Shown: positions 5,656-12,360 of the stretch, in pieces
Numbering within the stretch: position 1 is the first letter of the stretch
How the letters are laid out: every line of letters starts with the position of its first letter
NCBI GenBank assembly: GCA_034437315.1
Contig: DAOTUC010000324.1
Span: forward strand, 1-13,752
Direction of reading: 5' to 3'
DNA length: 13,752 nt
From: DSAR01 sp034437315
GTDB lineage: Bacteria > Chloroflexota > Anaerolineae > B4-G1
The notes under the pieces: model-generated
What the model saw: the letters and a program-made list of their open reading frames with translations, nothing else
Told to the model about the DNA's origin: nothing
Database searches by the model: none
Made by a program: the position numbers and the translations under genes

Positions 5656-7450
5656 TCAGGTAAAAACCGAAGAAAAGAAAATCGTCGAAATTCCAGACTT
5701 TCTGACGGTGCGCCAGTTAGCTGAAATACTGGACCTCAGCCCCATTGTGGTCATCAAAGAGCTGATGAAAGCCGGTGTAATGGCTAATATCAATCAGCAA
5801 ATAGACTTTGACGCCGCCGCCATCGTCGCCGAGGAGATGGGATTTCAAACGAAAGAAGAAACCCCCATCATCGACGAGGCGGATGAAGAAAGCCCCACAC
5901 TGCTCTGGGAACGGCTATACGCGAACGAGTCGCCTGAAGACCTGAAGGTGCGTCCGCCGGTGGTGACCGTCCTGGGACACGTGGACCACGGCAAGACGTC
6001 GCTGCTGGACGCTATGCGTGAGACCGACGTCCAGGCTGGCGAGGCCGGCGGTATCACGCAACACATCGGCGCGCATCAAATTGAACACAACGGACGCTCC
6101 ATCACCTTTCTCGATACGCCCGGTCACGAGGCCTTTACAGCTATGCGAGCCCGAGGCGCGCACACGACCGACATCGCCGTCTTGGTCGTCGCCGCCGACG
6201 ATGGCGTGATGCCTCAGACGGTCGAGGCTATCAATCACGCCCAGGCCGCCCGGGTGCCCATCATCGTCGCCCTCAACAAGATCGATAAGCAAACGGCCCA
6301 ACCGGAGGTCGTCAAACAACAATTGGCCGAGATGAACCTCGTCCCCGACGACTGGGGCGGCGCGACCTTGTGCGTGCCGGTCTCGGCGAAACAGAAAAGC
6401 GGCCTGGAGGATCTGCTGGAGGCTATCCTGCTCGTGGCCGATTCGACCGAGATCAAAGCGAACCCCGACCGGCCGGCCGCGGGAACAGTGCTCGAAGGTC
6501 AATTGGACCGCACACGCGGAACGACGGCCACACTGCTGGTGCAAAACGGCACATTGCACGTCGGCGACGTCGTGGTCGCCAGCCTGGCCCAGGGGCGGGT
6601 GCGCCGCATGCTGGACGAACAGGGGGAATCGATTGAGGAAGCCCACCCCTCGACACCTGTCATGATCTTGGGGCTCTCAGACGTCCCCAACGCCGGCGAC
6701 ATGTTCAAGGTCGTACCGGACGAACAGACCGCCCGCGCCATCGTCGCCCGGCGAGAAGAGGAAAAGAAAGCCAAAGAAGTCAGGCCGGTGAGAGCGTTCA
6801 CCCTCGACGATTTCTCCAGCCGCATCCAGGCCGGGCAGATCAAAGAGCTCAACCTGATCCTCAAGACCGACGTCCAGGGTTCCATCGAGCCTATCGTCAA
6901 CTCACTGGAGAGCCTGGGAAAAGAAGACCTGAAGGTCAACATCATCCACGCCGCCGCCGGCAACATCAACGAATCCGACATCAACCTGGCGATCGCCTCC
7001 CAGGCCATTGTCTTCGGTTTCCAGGTCTATCCCGATTCGGCCGCCCGCCGTATGGCGGAAAATGAAGGGGTGGACATTCGCACTTATGACATCATCTACC
7101 ACCTCGTGGACGAAGTCGACATGGCATTGAAGGGCCTCCTGGAACCGACCTACGTGGATGTCGTAGTCGGCGAGGCGGAAGTCCGCGATACGTTCCACAT
7201 ACCCAGGATCGGCGACATAGCGGGTTGTTTCGTGCGCAAGGGAGAAGCTCGGCGCAATACGCGCGCGCGCGTCATTCGAGACAGCCAATTGATACACGAT
7301 GGACACGTTTCCTCCCTCAAGCGATTCAAGCAGGATGTGCGCGAGGTAAAGACTGGTTTCGAATGCGGCGTGGGGTTGGAAAATTTCGGCGATTTCGAGA
7401 TTGGAGATATGATCCAGTTCTACGTCAAAAAACGTGAAGAGGTCGTGTAA
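5648..7450 (+). CDS. infB: Translation initiation factor IF-2, short form
   Basis: The protein has 600 residues. It begins with a single IF2 N-terminal module (residues 14-70, FLTVRQLAEILDLSPIVVIKEL). A short linker follows instead of the long extension of enterobacterial IF-2. The GTPase domain shows G1 GHVDHGKT (110-117), the G2 region GITQHIGA (135-142), G3 DTPGH (156-160), G4 NKID (210-213) and G5 SAK (246-248). A beta-barrel domain II (TVLEGQLDRTRGTTATLLVQ), domain III (IKELNLILKTDVQGS) and the fMet-tRNA-binding C-terminal barrel (GFECGVGLENFGDFEIGD) follow. The factor brings initiator tRNA to the 30S subunit and promotes 50S joining. ATG 5648 has GAGGG with a 6-nt spacing. All key nucleotide-binding motifs are intact. 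rbfA follows after 18 bp. Confidence 0.98.
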   Translation: MNDQVKTEEKKIVEIPDFLTVRQLAEILDLSPIVVIKELMKAGVMANINQQIDFDAAAIVAEEMGFQTKEETPIIDEADEESPTLLWERLYANESPEDLKVRPPVVTVLGHVDHGKTSLLDAMRETDVQAGEAGGITQHIGAHQIEHNGRSITFLDTPGHEAFTAMRARGAHTTDIAVLVVAADDGVMPQTVEAINHAQAARVPIIVALNKIDKQTAQPEVVKQQLAEMNLVPDDWGGATLCVPVSAKQKSGLEDLLEAILLVADSTEIKANPDRPAAGTVLEGQLDRTRGTTATLLVQNGTLHVGDVVVASLAQGRVRRMLDEQGESIEEAHPSTPVMILGLSDVPNAGDMFKVVPDEQTARAIVARREEEKKAKEVRPVRAFTLDDFSSRIQAGQIKELNLILKTDVQGSIEPIVNSLESLGKEDLKVNIIHAAAGNINESDINLAIASQAIVFGFQVYPDSAARRMAENEGVDIRTYDIIYHLVDEVDMALKGLLEPTYVDVVVGEAEVRDTFHIPRIGDIAGCFVRKGEARRNTRARVIRDSQLIHDGHVSSLKRFKQDVREVKTGFECGVGLENFGDFEIGDMIQFYVKKREEVV

Positions 7451-7468
7451 GGGAGAATTTGCTAAACG

Positions 7469-7852
7469 ATGGGAACCAAATACCAACAACGGATCTCCGA
7501 TATGATCCGCACATATCTGACAAAACTATTGAGCCGCAAAGCGAACGACCCCCGTCTCAATATGGTCACCATCACCGACGTCGAAGTGACGCCAGATACC
7601 AAACGGGCCGACGTGTACTTCAGCATATTGGGAGACGAAGAAGAGCGAGCTGAGACCCAGGCCGGGCTGGACAGCGCCGCCGGATGGCTGCGGCGTGAGC
7701 TAGGCGATCGGTTGCGATTGCGCCACACGCCGGAACTGCTCTTTCACTACGACCCATCCCTGGCCTACGGCGAGCACTTATTTGGCATTCTCGAGGGATT
7801 GGCCCCCGAAGAACGCGAGGAACATGACGACCCCGACAAACCCGTCGCTTGA
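7469..7852 (+). CDS. rbfA: 30S ribosome-binding factor RbfA
   Basis: The protein has 127 residues, the usual family length. It is a single type-II KH-like domain: RISDMIRTYLTKLL (about 8-21), then NDPRLNMVTITDVEVTPDTK, and ADVYFSIL in the central strand. An LRLRHTPELLFHYDPS segment follows, equivalent to the family's R..PEL.F..D motif. RbfA binds the 30S subunit near the 5' domain of 16S rRNA and aids late maturation. GGGAGA lies 12 nt before ATG 7469, a long spacing. The start is placed by homology to the family N-terminus. The 3' end overlaps nrnA by 29 bp, so the two genes are probably translationally coupled. Confidence 0.95.
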   Translation: MGTKYQQRISDMIRTYLTKLLSRKANDPRLNMVTITDVEVTPDTKRADVYFSILGDEEERAETQAGLDSAAGWLRRELGDRLRLRHTPELLFHYDPSLAYGEHLFGILEGLAPEEREEHDDPDKPVA

Positions 7853-8891
7853 TCCGGACGCCCTGGAACAAGCGCGTCAACTCATCGAATCGGCGCGACG
7901 GCCTTTGCTGGTCTGTCACATCTCTCCCGATGGCGACGCCATTGGGAGTTTGACTGCTTTGGGGCGCGCGCTGCGCCAGAGAGGCCACGACCCCATCCTG
8001 GCTTGCGCCGATCCCATCCCTCACCGCTTTGATTACCTCGCTGGATCCGAGTCGGTCGTCAGCGAGATAGACGGTCATTTTGACGCCGTCAACTTGTTTG
8101 ACGCCGTCAACTCGTTTGACGCCGTCATATCGTTAGACTGCTCGGACACAGCCCGCATCGGCCATCTCGCACAATTGACCGGTTTCAGGGACGTTCCGCT
8201 TCTCAACGTCGACCATCACCTGACCAACCTGTATTTCGGCGACGTGAATCTGGTCGACCAAGAGGCCTCCTCAACCGCCGAGATCGTGTGGCGTCTCTTG
8301 CGCCGCTTGAACGTCTCGGTAGACGCGGAGATAGCCACAAGCCTGTTGACCGGTCTCGTGACCGATACACGGGGTTTCCGCACCAGCAACGTCACCCCCC
8401 AGGTCTTAGAAACCGCGCTCCAATTGATGAAGGCCGGCGCTTCGCTCGCTTACGTCACACGACAGGCGCTTGAACGTCGCCCGGTAACCGCCATCCGACT
8501 GTGGAAAGAGGCGCTATCCACCGTGCAGATTGAGGAAGAACATCGCATCATCTGGGCCGCCATCCCACAGGCGATGCGCCAGAAAAGCGGTTACGCTGGA
8601 AATGGGAACGCTGGCCTGACGAGTTTCCTCATCAGCGCCGACGCGATGGACGCCGCCGTCATCTTCGTCGAGCGTGAAGATGGACGGATTGAGATCGGAT
8701 TCCGGGCGACGCCCGGTTTCGACGTCGCCCAGGTGGCCCTCCAGTTCGGCGGCGGCGGTCACGCCCTCGCCGCCGGTTGCAACGTACCCGGCCCATTGGA
8801 AGAGGCGCGCGAACGCGTCCTCTCTACCCTCAGAACCAGCCTGGCGCAACAACGCCCATCGTCGTCGTCATCGTCACCATCTTCCTCTTGA
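7824..8891 (+). CDS. nrnA: DHH/DHHA1 phosphoesterase, oligoribonuclease/pAp phosphatase NrnA-like
   Basis: With ATG 7824 the protein has 355 residues. Motifs: HISPDGDAIGS (32-42, metal ligands H32, D36, D38), LDCSD (104-108), DHH (130-132), GLVTDTRGF (177-185), and the C-terminal DHHA1 glycine loop GGGGHALAAG (309-318). NrnA-type enzymes degrade 2-5-nt RNAs and dephosphorylate pAp. An operon position between rbfA and truB is common in Gram-positive and related bacteria. An in-frame TTG at 7782 would add 14 residues inside rbfA, but ATG 7824 fits the family N-terminus and has GAGG just upstream with a short spacing. Two oddities stand out. A hexapeptide is present three times just before the LDCSD motif, and the protein ends in a run of Ser with one Pro. 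Confidence 0.94.
   Translation: MTTPTNPSLDPDALEQARQLIESARRPLLVCHISPDGDAIGSLTALGRALRQRGHDPILACADPIPHRFDYLAGSESVVSEIDGHFDAVNLFDAVNSFDAVISLDCSDTARIGHLAQLTGFRDVPLLNVDHHLTNLYFGDVNLVDQEASSTAEIVWRLLRRLNVSVDAEIATSLLTGLVTDTRGFRTSNVTPQVLETALQLMKAGASLAYVTRQALERRPVTAIRLWKEALSTVQIEEEHRIIWAAIPQAMRQKSGYAGNGNAGLTSFLISADAMDAAVIFVEREDGRIEIGFRATPGFDVAQVALQFGGGGHALAAGCNVPGPLEEARERVLSTLRTSLAQQRPSSSSSSPSSS
8079..8132 (+). repeat. Three tandem 18-bp units inside nrnA
   Basis: The units start at 8079, 8097 and 8115 and all begin TTTGACGCCGTCA. Units 1 and 2 differ at one base in 18, and unit 3 is diverged only in its last third. They encode FDAVNL, FDAVNS and FDAVIS (residues 86-103). Homologues normally have one such strand (F-D-hydrophobic-V-I) before the metal-binding Asp, so two units look like recent in-frame insertions. 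Confidence 0.88.
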
Positions 8892-8900
8892 CGATCAAAA

Positions 8901-9830
8901 ATGGATGGCGTGCTCAACCTCAACAAGCCCAGCGGTCCGACCTCTCACGATATGGTGGATCGCGTCCGCGCCGCCGCCCGCATTCGTCGCGTAGGACACG
9001 CCGGCACGCTGGATCCCCTGGCGACCGGGGTGCTGGTCATCTGCATCGGGCGCGCCACCCGCATCGTCGAATACCTGATGCCCGGGCAAAAGGTCTACCG
9101 CGCCGAATTGCGATTGGGCGTCACGACCGACACCTACGACGCCGAGGGAGAAATCATCTCCACCGCGCCGGTCGATCACACACGCGCCCAGGTCGAGGCC
9201 GCCCTGGCCCCATTCCGCGGCGCTATTGAGCAGATACCGCCGATGTACTCGGCGGTCAAACACCGGGGCGAGCCGCTCTATCGCCTGGCCCGCAGGGGCG
9301 TCCAGGTCGAACGGGAGCCTCGCCCGGTCGAGATTTTCGAACTGACGATGGAGGCCTGGAACCCGCCCGATTGCACGCTGAAAATCGTCTGTTCCTCAGG
9401 CGTCTACGTGCGGACGCTGGCCCACGATCTGGGCCAGGCCCTCGGTTGCGGCGCTCACCTGACAGAGCTGACCCGATTGGCGAGCGGCGACTTCTGGCTG
9501 GAGGATAGCGTGAGCATCGAGGAATTCGAGCGCCAAGCCGGAGAAGGGCGCTGGCGCGACAGCGTGCAACCTATCGACGCGGCGCTGGATCACTTGCCGG
9601 CCCTCCACCTGACGGATGATGAGGCGCGGCGCATCTGTACGGGACAGGCGATAACGCCCCCTTCGCCAACCAAGGCGCTCTCCACAAAGGGAAACGGGCC
9701 GCCGGCTGAACATCTGGCTCGCGCTTACGGACCAGGGGGAACATTCCTGGCGCTTATCGTGCACGACGAAGAAAACCGGAAGTGGCGACCCAGAAAAGTC
9801 TTCTCCCCACCCCCATCCCCAGCAGACTGA
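8901..9830 (+). CDS. truB: tRNA pseudouridine(55) synthase TruB
   Basis: The protein has 309 residues. The N-terminal LNLNKPSGPTSHD is the family opening. GHAGTLDPLATGVL (32-45) holds the catalytic Asp38. YSAVKHRGEPLYRLARRG and CSSGVYVRTLAHDLG, the other core motifs, follow in order. The C-terminal 80 residues (DEARRICTGQAI, FLALIVHDEENRKWRPRKVF) match the small PUA-like domain. TruB converts U55 of the T-loop to pseudouridine in most tRNAs. ATG 8901 begins 9 bp after the nrnA stop and has no evident Shine-Dalgarno sequence, so translation probably follows nrnA. A stretch inside the PUA-like region (residues 253-270, PPSPTKALSTKGNGPPAE) and the extreme C-terminus are Pro-rich. Confidence 0.97.
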   Translation: MDGVLNLNKPSGPTSHDMVDRVRAAARIRRVGHAGTLDPLATGVLVICIGRATRIVEYLMPGQKVYRAELRLGVTTDTYDAEGEIISTAPVDHTRAQVEAALAPFRGAIEQIPPMYSAVKHRGEPLYRLARRGVQVEREPRPVEIFELTMEAWNPPDCTLKIVCSSGVYVRTLAHDLGQALGCGAHLTELTRLASGDFWLEDSVSIEEFERQAGEGRWRDSVQPIDAALDHLPALHLTDDEARRICTGQAITPPSPTKALSTKGNGPPAEHLARAYGPGGTFLALIVHDEENRKWRPRKVFSPPPSPAD

Positions 9831-9844
9831 CGATTCAACAGACT

Positions 9845-10858
9845 ATGCGCATCGTCCAAGATTTACAACAGGCTAAAATCAACGTGCGCGCGCGTCGAGA
9901 TGCGCGCACACACCTCACCATCGGCGTATTCGACGGCGTTCATCTCGGTCATCAGAAGCTCATCAATCGACTGGTGGAGACGGCCCACGCCGCCGAGCAA
10001 AGCGCTGTGCTCATGACTTTCAAACCCCATCCAGTCCGGGTCTTGCACGACGCGCTGCCGCCGCCCTCGCTCACGACGGTGGAGGAGCGAGCCGCATACC
10101 TGGCTAAGCTCAATCTTGATCTGTTGGTTGTGCTTCCTTTTACGCCGGAATTGGCCCGCACGCCAGCGCCCGATTTTGTGGAGCAGTTGGATCGCCATCT
10201 CCATCTGTCCGCGCTCTGGGGCGGGCCGGATCTGGCCCTGGGTCATCGACGGGAGGGGAACGTCGCTTTGCTCCGCCGGCTGGGGGCGGCGCGGGGGTTC
10301 TCCGTGCACATCGTCCAACCGACGACCTGGGGAGGGGATCTGGTGAGCAGCAGCCGCATCCGGGAAGCGCTACAAAAGGAGGGGGACATCCGCCAAGCGA
10401 CCGGTTGCCTGGGGCGTCCCTACCGGTTGACCGGCTCGGTGGTTCACGGGCGCAACCTGGGACGCCAGATAGGGATACCGACGGCCAATATCTCTCCCCC
10501 CCCTCAGCGCTTGATGCCCGCCGGCGGGGTCTACGCCTGCATGGCCCACACCGAAACCCTGGGTGTCCACCCGGCGGTGGTCAACGTCGGCACGCGCCCC
10601 ACGTTTACCGGCAAGGATGAATCACAAGACAGCCTGGTCGCCGAGGCGCACCTATTAAATTTCGACGCCGACCTATATGGGCAGACGTTAGCCCTGGATT
10701 TCATCGACCGGTTGCGGGATGAGCGCCCCTTCTCCACCCTCAACGCCCTGGTCGCCCAGATCCAGGCGGACATCCGGCAAGCCGCGCAAATTCTGAAAGA
10801 AAGCGGTGTAGGCTCGGTGCAAGTGCGCAGACGCAGTTCCCTCGCCAACCGGCAATAA
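9845..10858 (+). CDS. ribF: Bifunctional riboflavin kinase/FMN adenylyltransferase
   Basis: The protein has 337 residues with ATG 9845. The N-terminal nucleotidyltransferase half shows IGVFDGVHLGHQKLI (26-40), the HxGH-type motif. MTFKPHPVRVL, LALGHRREGNVALL and SSSRIREAL follow. The C-terminal riboflavin kinase half has GSVVHGRNLGRQIGIPTANI, GVYACMA, NVGTRPTFTG and FDADLYGQTLALDFIDRLRDERPF. The enzyme phosphorylates riboflavin to FMN and adenylates FMN to FAD. An in-frame GTG at 9782 would add 21 residues overlapping truB. ATG 9845 fits the family spacing of about 25 residues to the first motif. No clear ribosome binding site is seen. It is the last gene of the operon and ends two bases before a strong terminator hairpin. 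Confidence 0.96.
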   Translation: MRIVQDLQQAKINVRARRDARTHLTIGVFDGVHLGHQKLINRLVETAHAAEQSAVLMTFKPHPVRVLHDALPPPSLTTVEERAAYLAKLNLDLLVVLPFTPELARTPAPDFVEQLDRHLHLSALWGGPDLALGHRREGNVALLRRLGAARGFSVHIVQPTTWGGDLVSSSRIREALQKEGDIRQATGCLGRPYRLTGSVVHGRNLGRQIGIPTANISPPPQRLMPAGGVYACMAHTETLGVHPAVVNVGTRPTFTGKDESQDSLVAEAHLLNFDADLYGQTLALDFIDRLRDERPFSTLNALVAQIQADIRQAAQILKESGVGSVQVRRRSSLANRQ

Positions 10859-10859
10859 G

Positions 10860-10889
10860 AAAGCCCCTCGGCTTCGGCCGAGGGGCTTT
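10860..10889. terminator. Bidirectional terminator hairpin with UUCG tetraloop
   Basis: AAAGCCCCTCGGC (10860-10872) and its exact complement (10877-10889) form a 13-bp stem capped by a C(TTCG)G tetraloop. It lies between ribF and the convergent minus-strand gene ending at 10911. The plus strand has only TTT after the GC stem. On the minus strand the stem runs into TTTCTTATTG, a better U tract, so termination may be stronger for the minus-strand transcript. Confidence 0.88.
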
Positions 10890-10910
10890 GAGCATCTCGT
10901 AAAGCGCGGT

Positions 10911-12338
10911 CTATTCCAACCCTCGGATCTCGAACGAATATCCCAACAACGAAAGGAGCGCCGTCGCCGCGCCGGGCCGCTCATACTGGAACTCGACGAT
11001 CTGCGTCTCGCCAGGATCTAACGTCCAGGGCAACGGGGGCGCCGCGCTGCGCAGCGCGGCGATGCCAGCGCTGGAGGTCAATTTCACGTCCCCCACTTCG
11101 ACGGTGAACGCTTCGATGCCGGTATTCTCAACCTCGCCCTCAATGATCACCAATTCCTCCGAACTATCGAGGAAGACATCGGTAATCGACACCTGGGCTT
11201 TCATCACGCTGGTGACCGGCGTCGCTTCAGGCTCAGCCTCGTAGGGGACGCTCACGCTGACCCGCGATTCTGAGGCCGAGTGGGGCGAGAATCGCCACAC
11301 CACCGACGGGCCAGGCAAGGAGCGAGGCGTCAGATAACCCGCCGAGCCCTGGATCACAGCGCCGGGGCTGATCTCCGCATCGAGCGGCCCGTAATCCCCG
11401 GCCGCGCTGGCGATGGGCGAAAGCAGGTACTCGTTGCCGGCGCTATCTCGGAGAACCATGTTGAAATTGTCGGTCCTCAACACGTCCGTTCCCGTGTTTT
11501 CTATCGAGAACTCGACCAGGTAATACATCGTGCCGGGCGAAAGCTCGTCGGCGTCTCGATTGACGTGTCCTTTCTCGACGATGAGTTGCACGTCGCCCAC
11601 CCGCACCGCTTCACCGGGACGCGCCAGCGCCTCGGCCGTCGGTTGAACCGGTTCCGATTCAGAGACGTAATCGGCGATGGCGATCTGCCAATTGCCCGTC
11701 TCCCGTGGCAAAACCACCGACAGACGCGGCGCACTCTGGGCGAATATTCGGGCGTCGTCCGGTTCCGCCTCCCGGCGCTCGGAAAAGCGGAAGAACAGCT
11801 GCACCCCGTTGGATCGCTGCAACGTCAGCTCGTCCCCCGGCCTCAAATCGAGCAACAGGGCCTCGTTCTCCTCGGTGGGTTCCAGCCCCACGACGTAATT
11901 GACCACCGACCCGCAAACCCAGGCGGCCACGCTGGGGTAGTCCAACGTGTAACGCCATTCCTCTCCCGACATTGGAGCGCTGACAGCCACGACGGGGTAT
12001 TGGCGATCTTTGACCGTCATAGAGATGGGCAGCGAGACCATCACCTGGGTATCGCCGCTACTGATGACCGTCTCACAGGCAGGCGTCGGCAGCGGCTGAA
12101 CCGAGGGGGTGGGCGTAAGCGCCGGGGTGGGTATCGCGGCCTCCTTGGTGACCGGAAGAGGCATTCCCTCCACGGGTTCACCTTTAAAGAAAACGTCCCG
12201 CAGACCCAGATATACGATCAAACCCACAGCCAGCAATACAAGCAGCGCGCCCCCAACGAGAGGCAGGAGCACCCAATAGCTACGCCCTGATGAATCACTC
12301 GATCCGCCAGGGGACGACGTGAAAGCAGATCCAATCAT
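10911..12338 (-). CDS. Single-pass membrane protein with sortase-like and beta-sandwich (DUF4352-like) extracytoplasmic domains
   Basis: The protein has 475 residues. A short Ser/Gly-rich N-terminus precedes one membrane helix (about 21-46), then a Thr/Pro-rich linker (about 56-88, with IPTPALTPTPSV). The rest should lie outside the membrane. Residues about 98-228 resemble a sortase beta barrel (LLLDLRPGDELTLQ, then a strand near ARIFAQSAPRLSVVL). The sortase His and the terminal Thr-Cys are not seen, so any such domain is probably non-catalytic. Residues about 242-366 look like a DUF4352-type immunoglobulin-like fold (VRVGDVQLIVEKG, MYYLVEFSIENTG). Residues about 380-475 form another beta-sandwich (VIIEGEVENTG, LDPGETQIVEF). 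ATG 12338 is the best start visible; GGAAGG lies 13 nt upstream, an unusually long spacing. It follows the PPC-domain gene by 22 bp, so co-transcription is likely. The domain names are remote-similarity judgements and the function is unknown. Confidence 0.85.
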   Translation of the reverse strand: MIGSAFTSSPGGSSDSSGRSYWVLLPLVGGALLVLLAVGLIVYLGLRDVFFKGEPVEGMPLPVTKEAAIPTPALTPTPSVQPLPTPACETVISSGDTQVMVSLPISMTVKDRQYPVVAVSAPMSGEEWRYTLDYPSVAAWVCGSVVNYVVGLEPTEENEALLLDLRPGDELTLQRSNGVQLFFRFSERREAEPDDARIFAQSAPRLSVVLPRETGNWQIAIADYVSESEPVQPTAEALARPGEAVRVGDVQLIVEKGHVNRDADELSPGTMYYLVEFSIENTGTDVLRTDNFNMVLRDSAGNEYLLSPIASAAGDYGPLDAEISPGAVIQGSAGYLTPRSLPGPSVVWRFSPHSASESRVSVSVPYEAEPEATPVTSVMKAQVSITDVFLDSSEELVIIEGEVENTGIEAFTVEVGDVKLTSSAGIAALRSAAPPLPWTLDPGETQIVEFQYERPGAATALLSLLGYSFEIRGLE

Positions 12339-12360
12339 AAGTCATGAAATTCCTTCCAAC

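Noticed and set aside
7782..7823. Extended TTG start for nrnA
   Set aside because: The extra 14 residues lie inside rbfA and do not match the family N-terminus; ATG 7824 fits better.
9782..9844. Extended GTG start for ribF inside truB
   Set aside because: It would add a Pro-rich stretch before the usual RibF N-terminus; ATG 9845 gives the normal distance to the FDGVHLGH motif.
11280..12290. A 336-codon plus-strand open frame opposite the membrane protein gene
   Set aside because: It is rich in Arg, His and Gly as expected for a shadow frame in GC-rich DNA, whereas the minus-strand frame has a membrane helix, linker and coherent beta domains.
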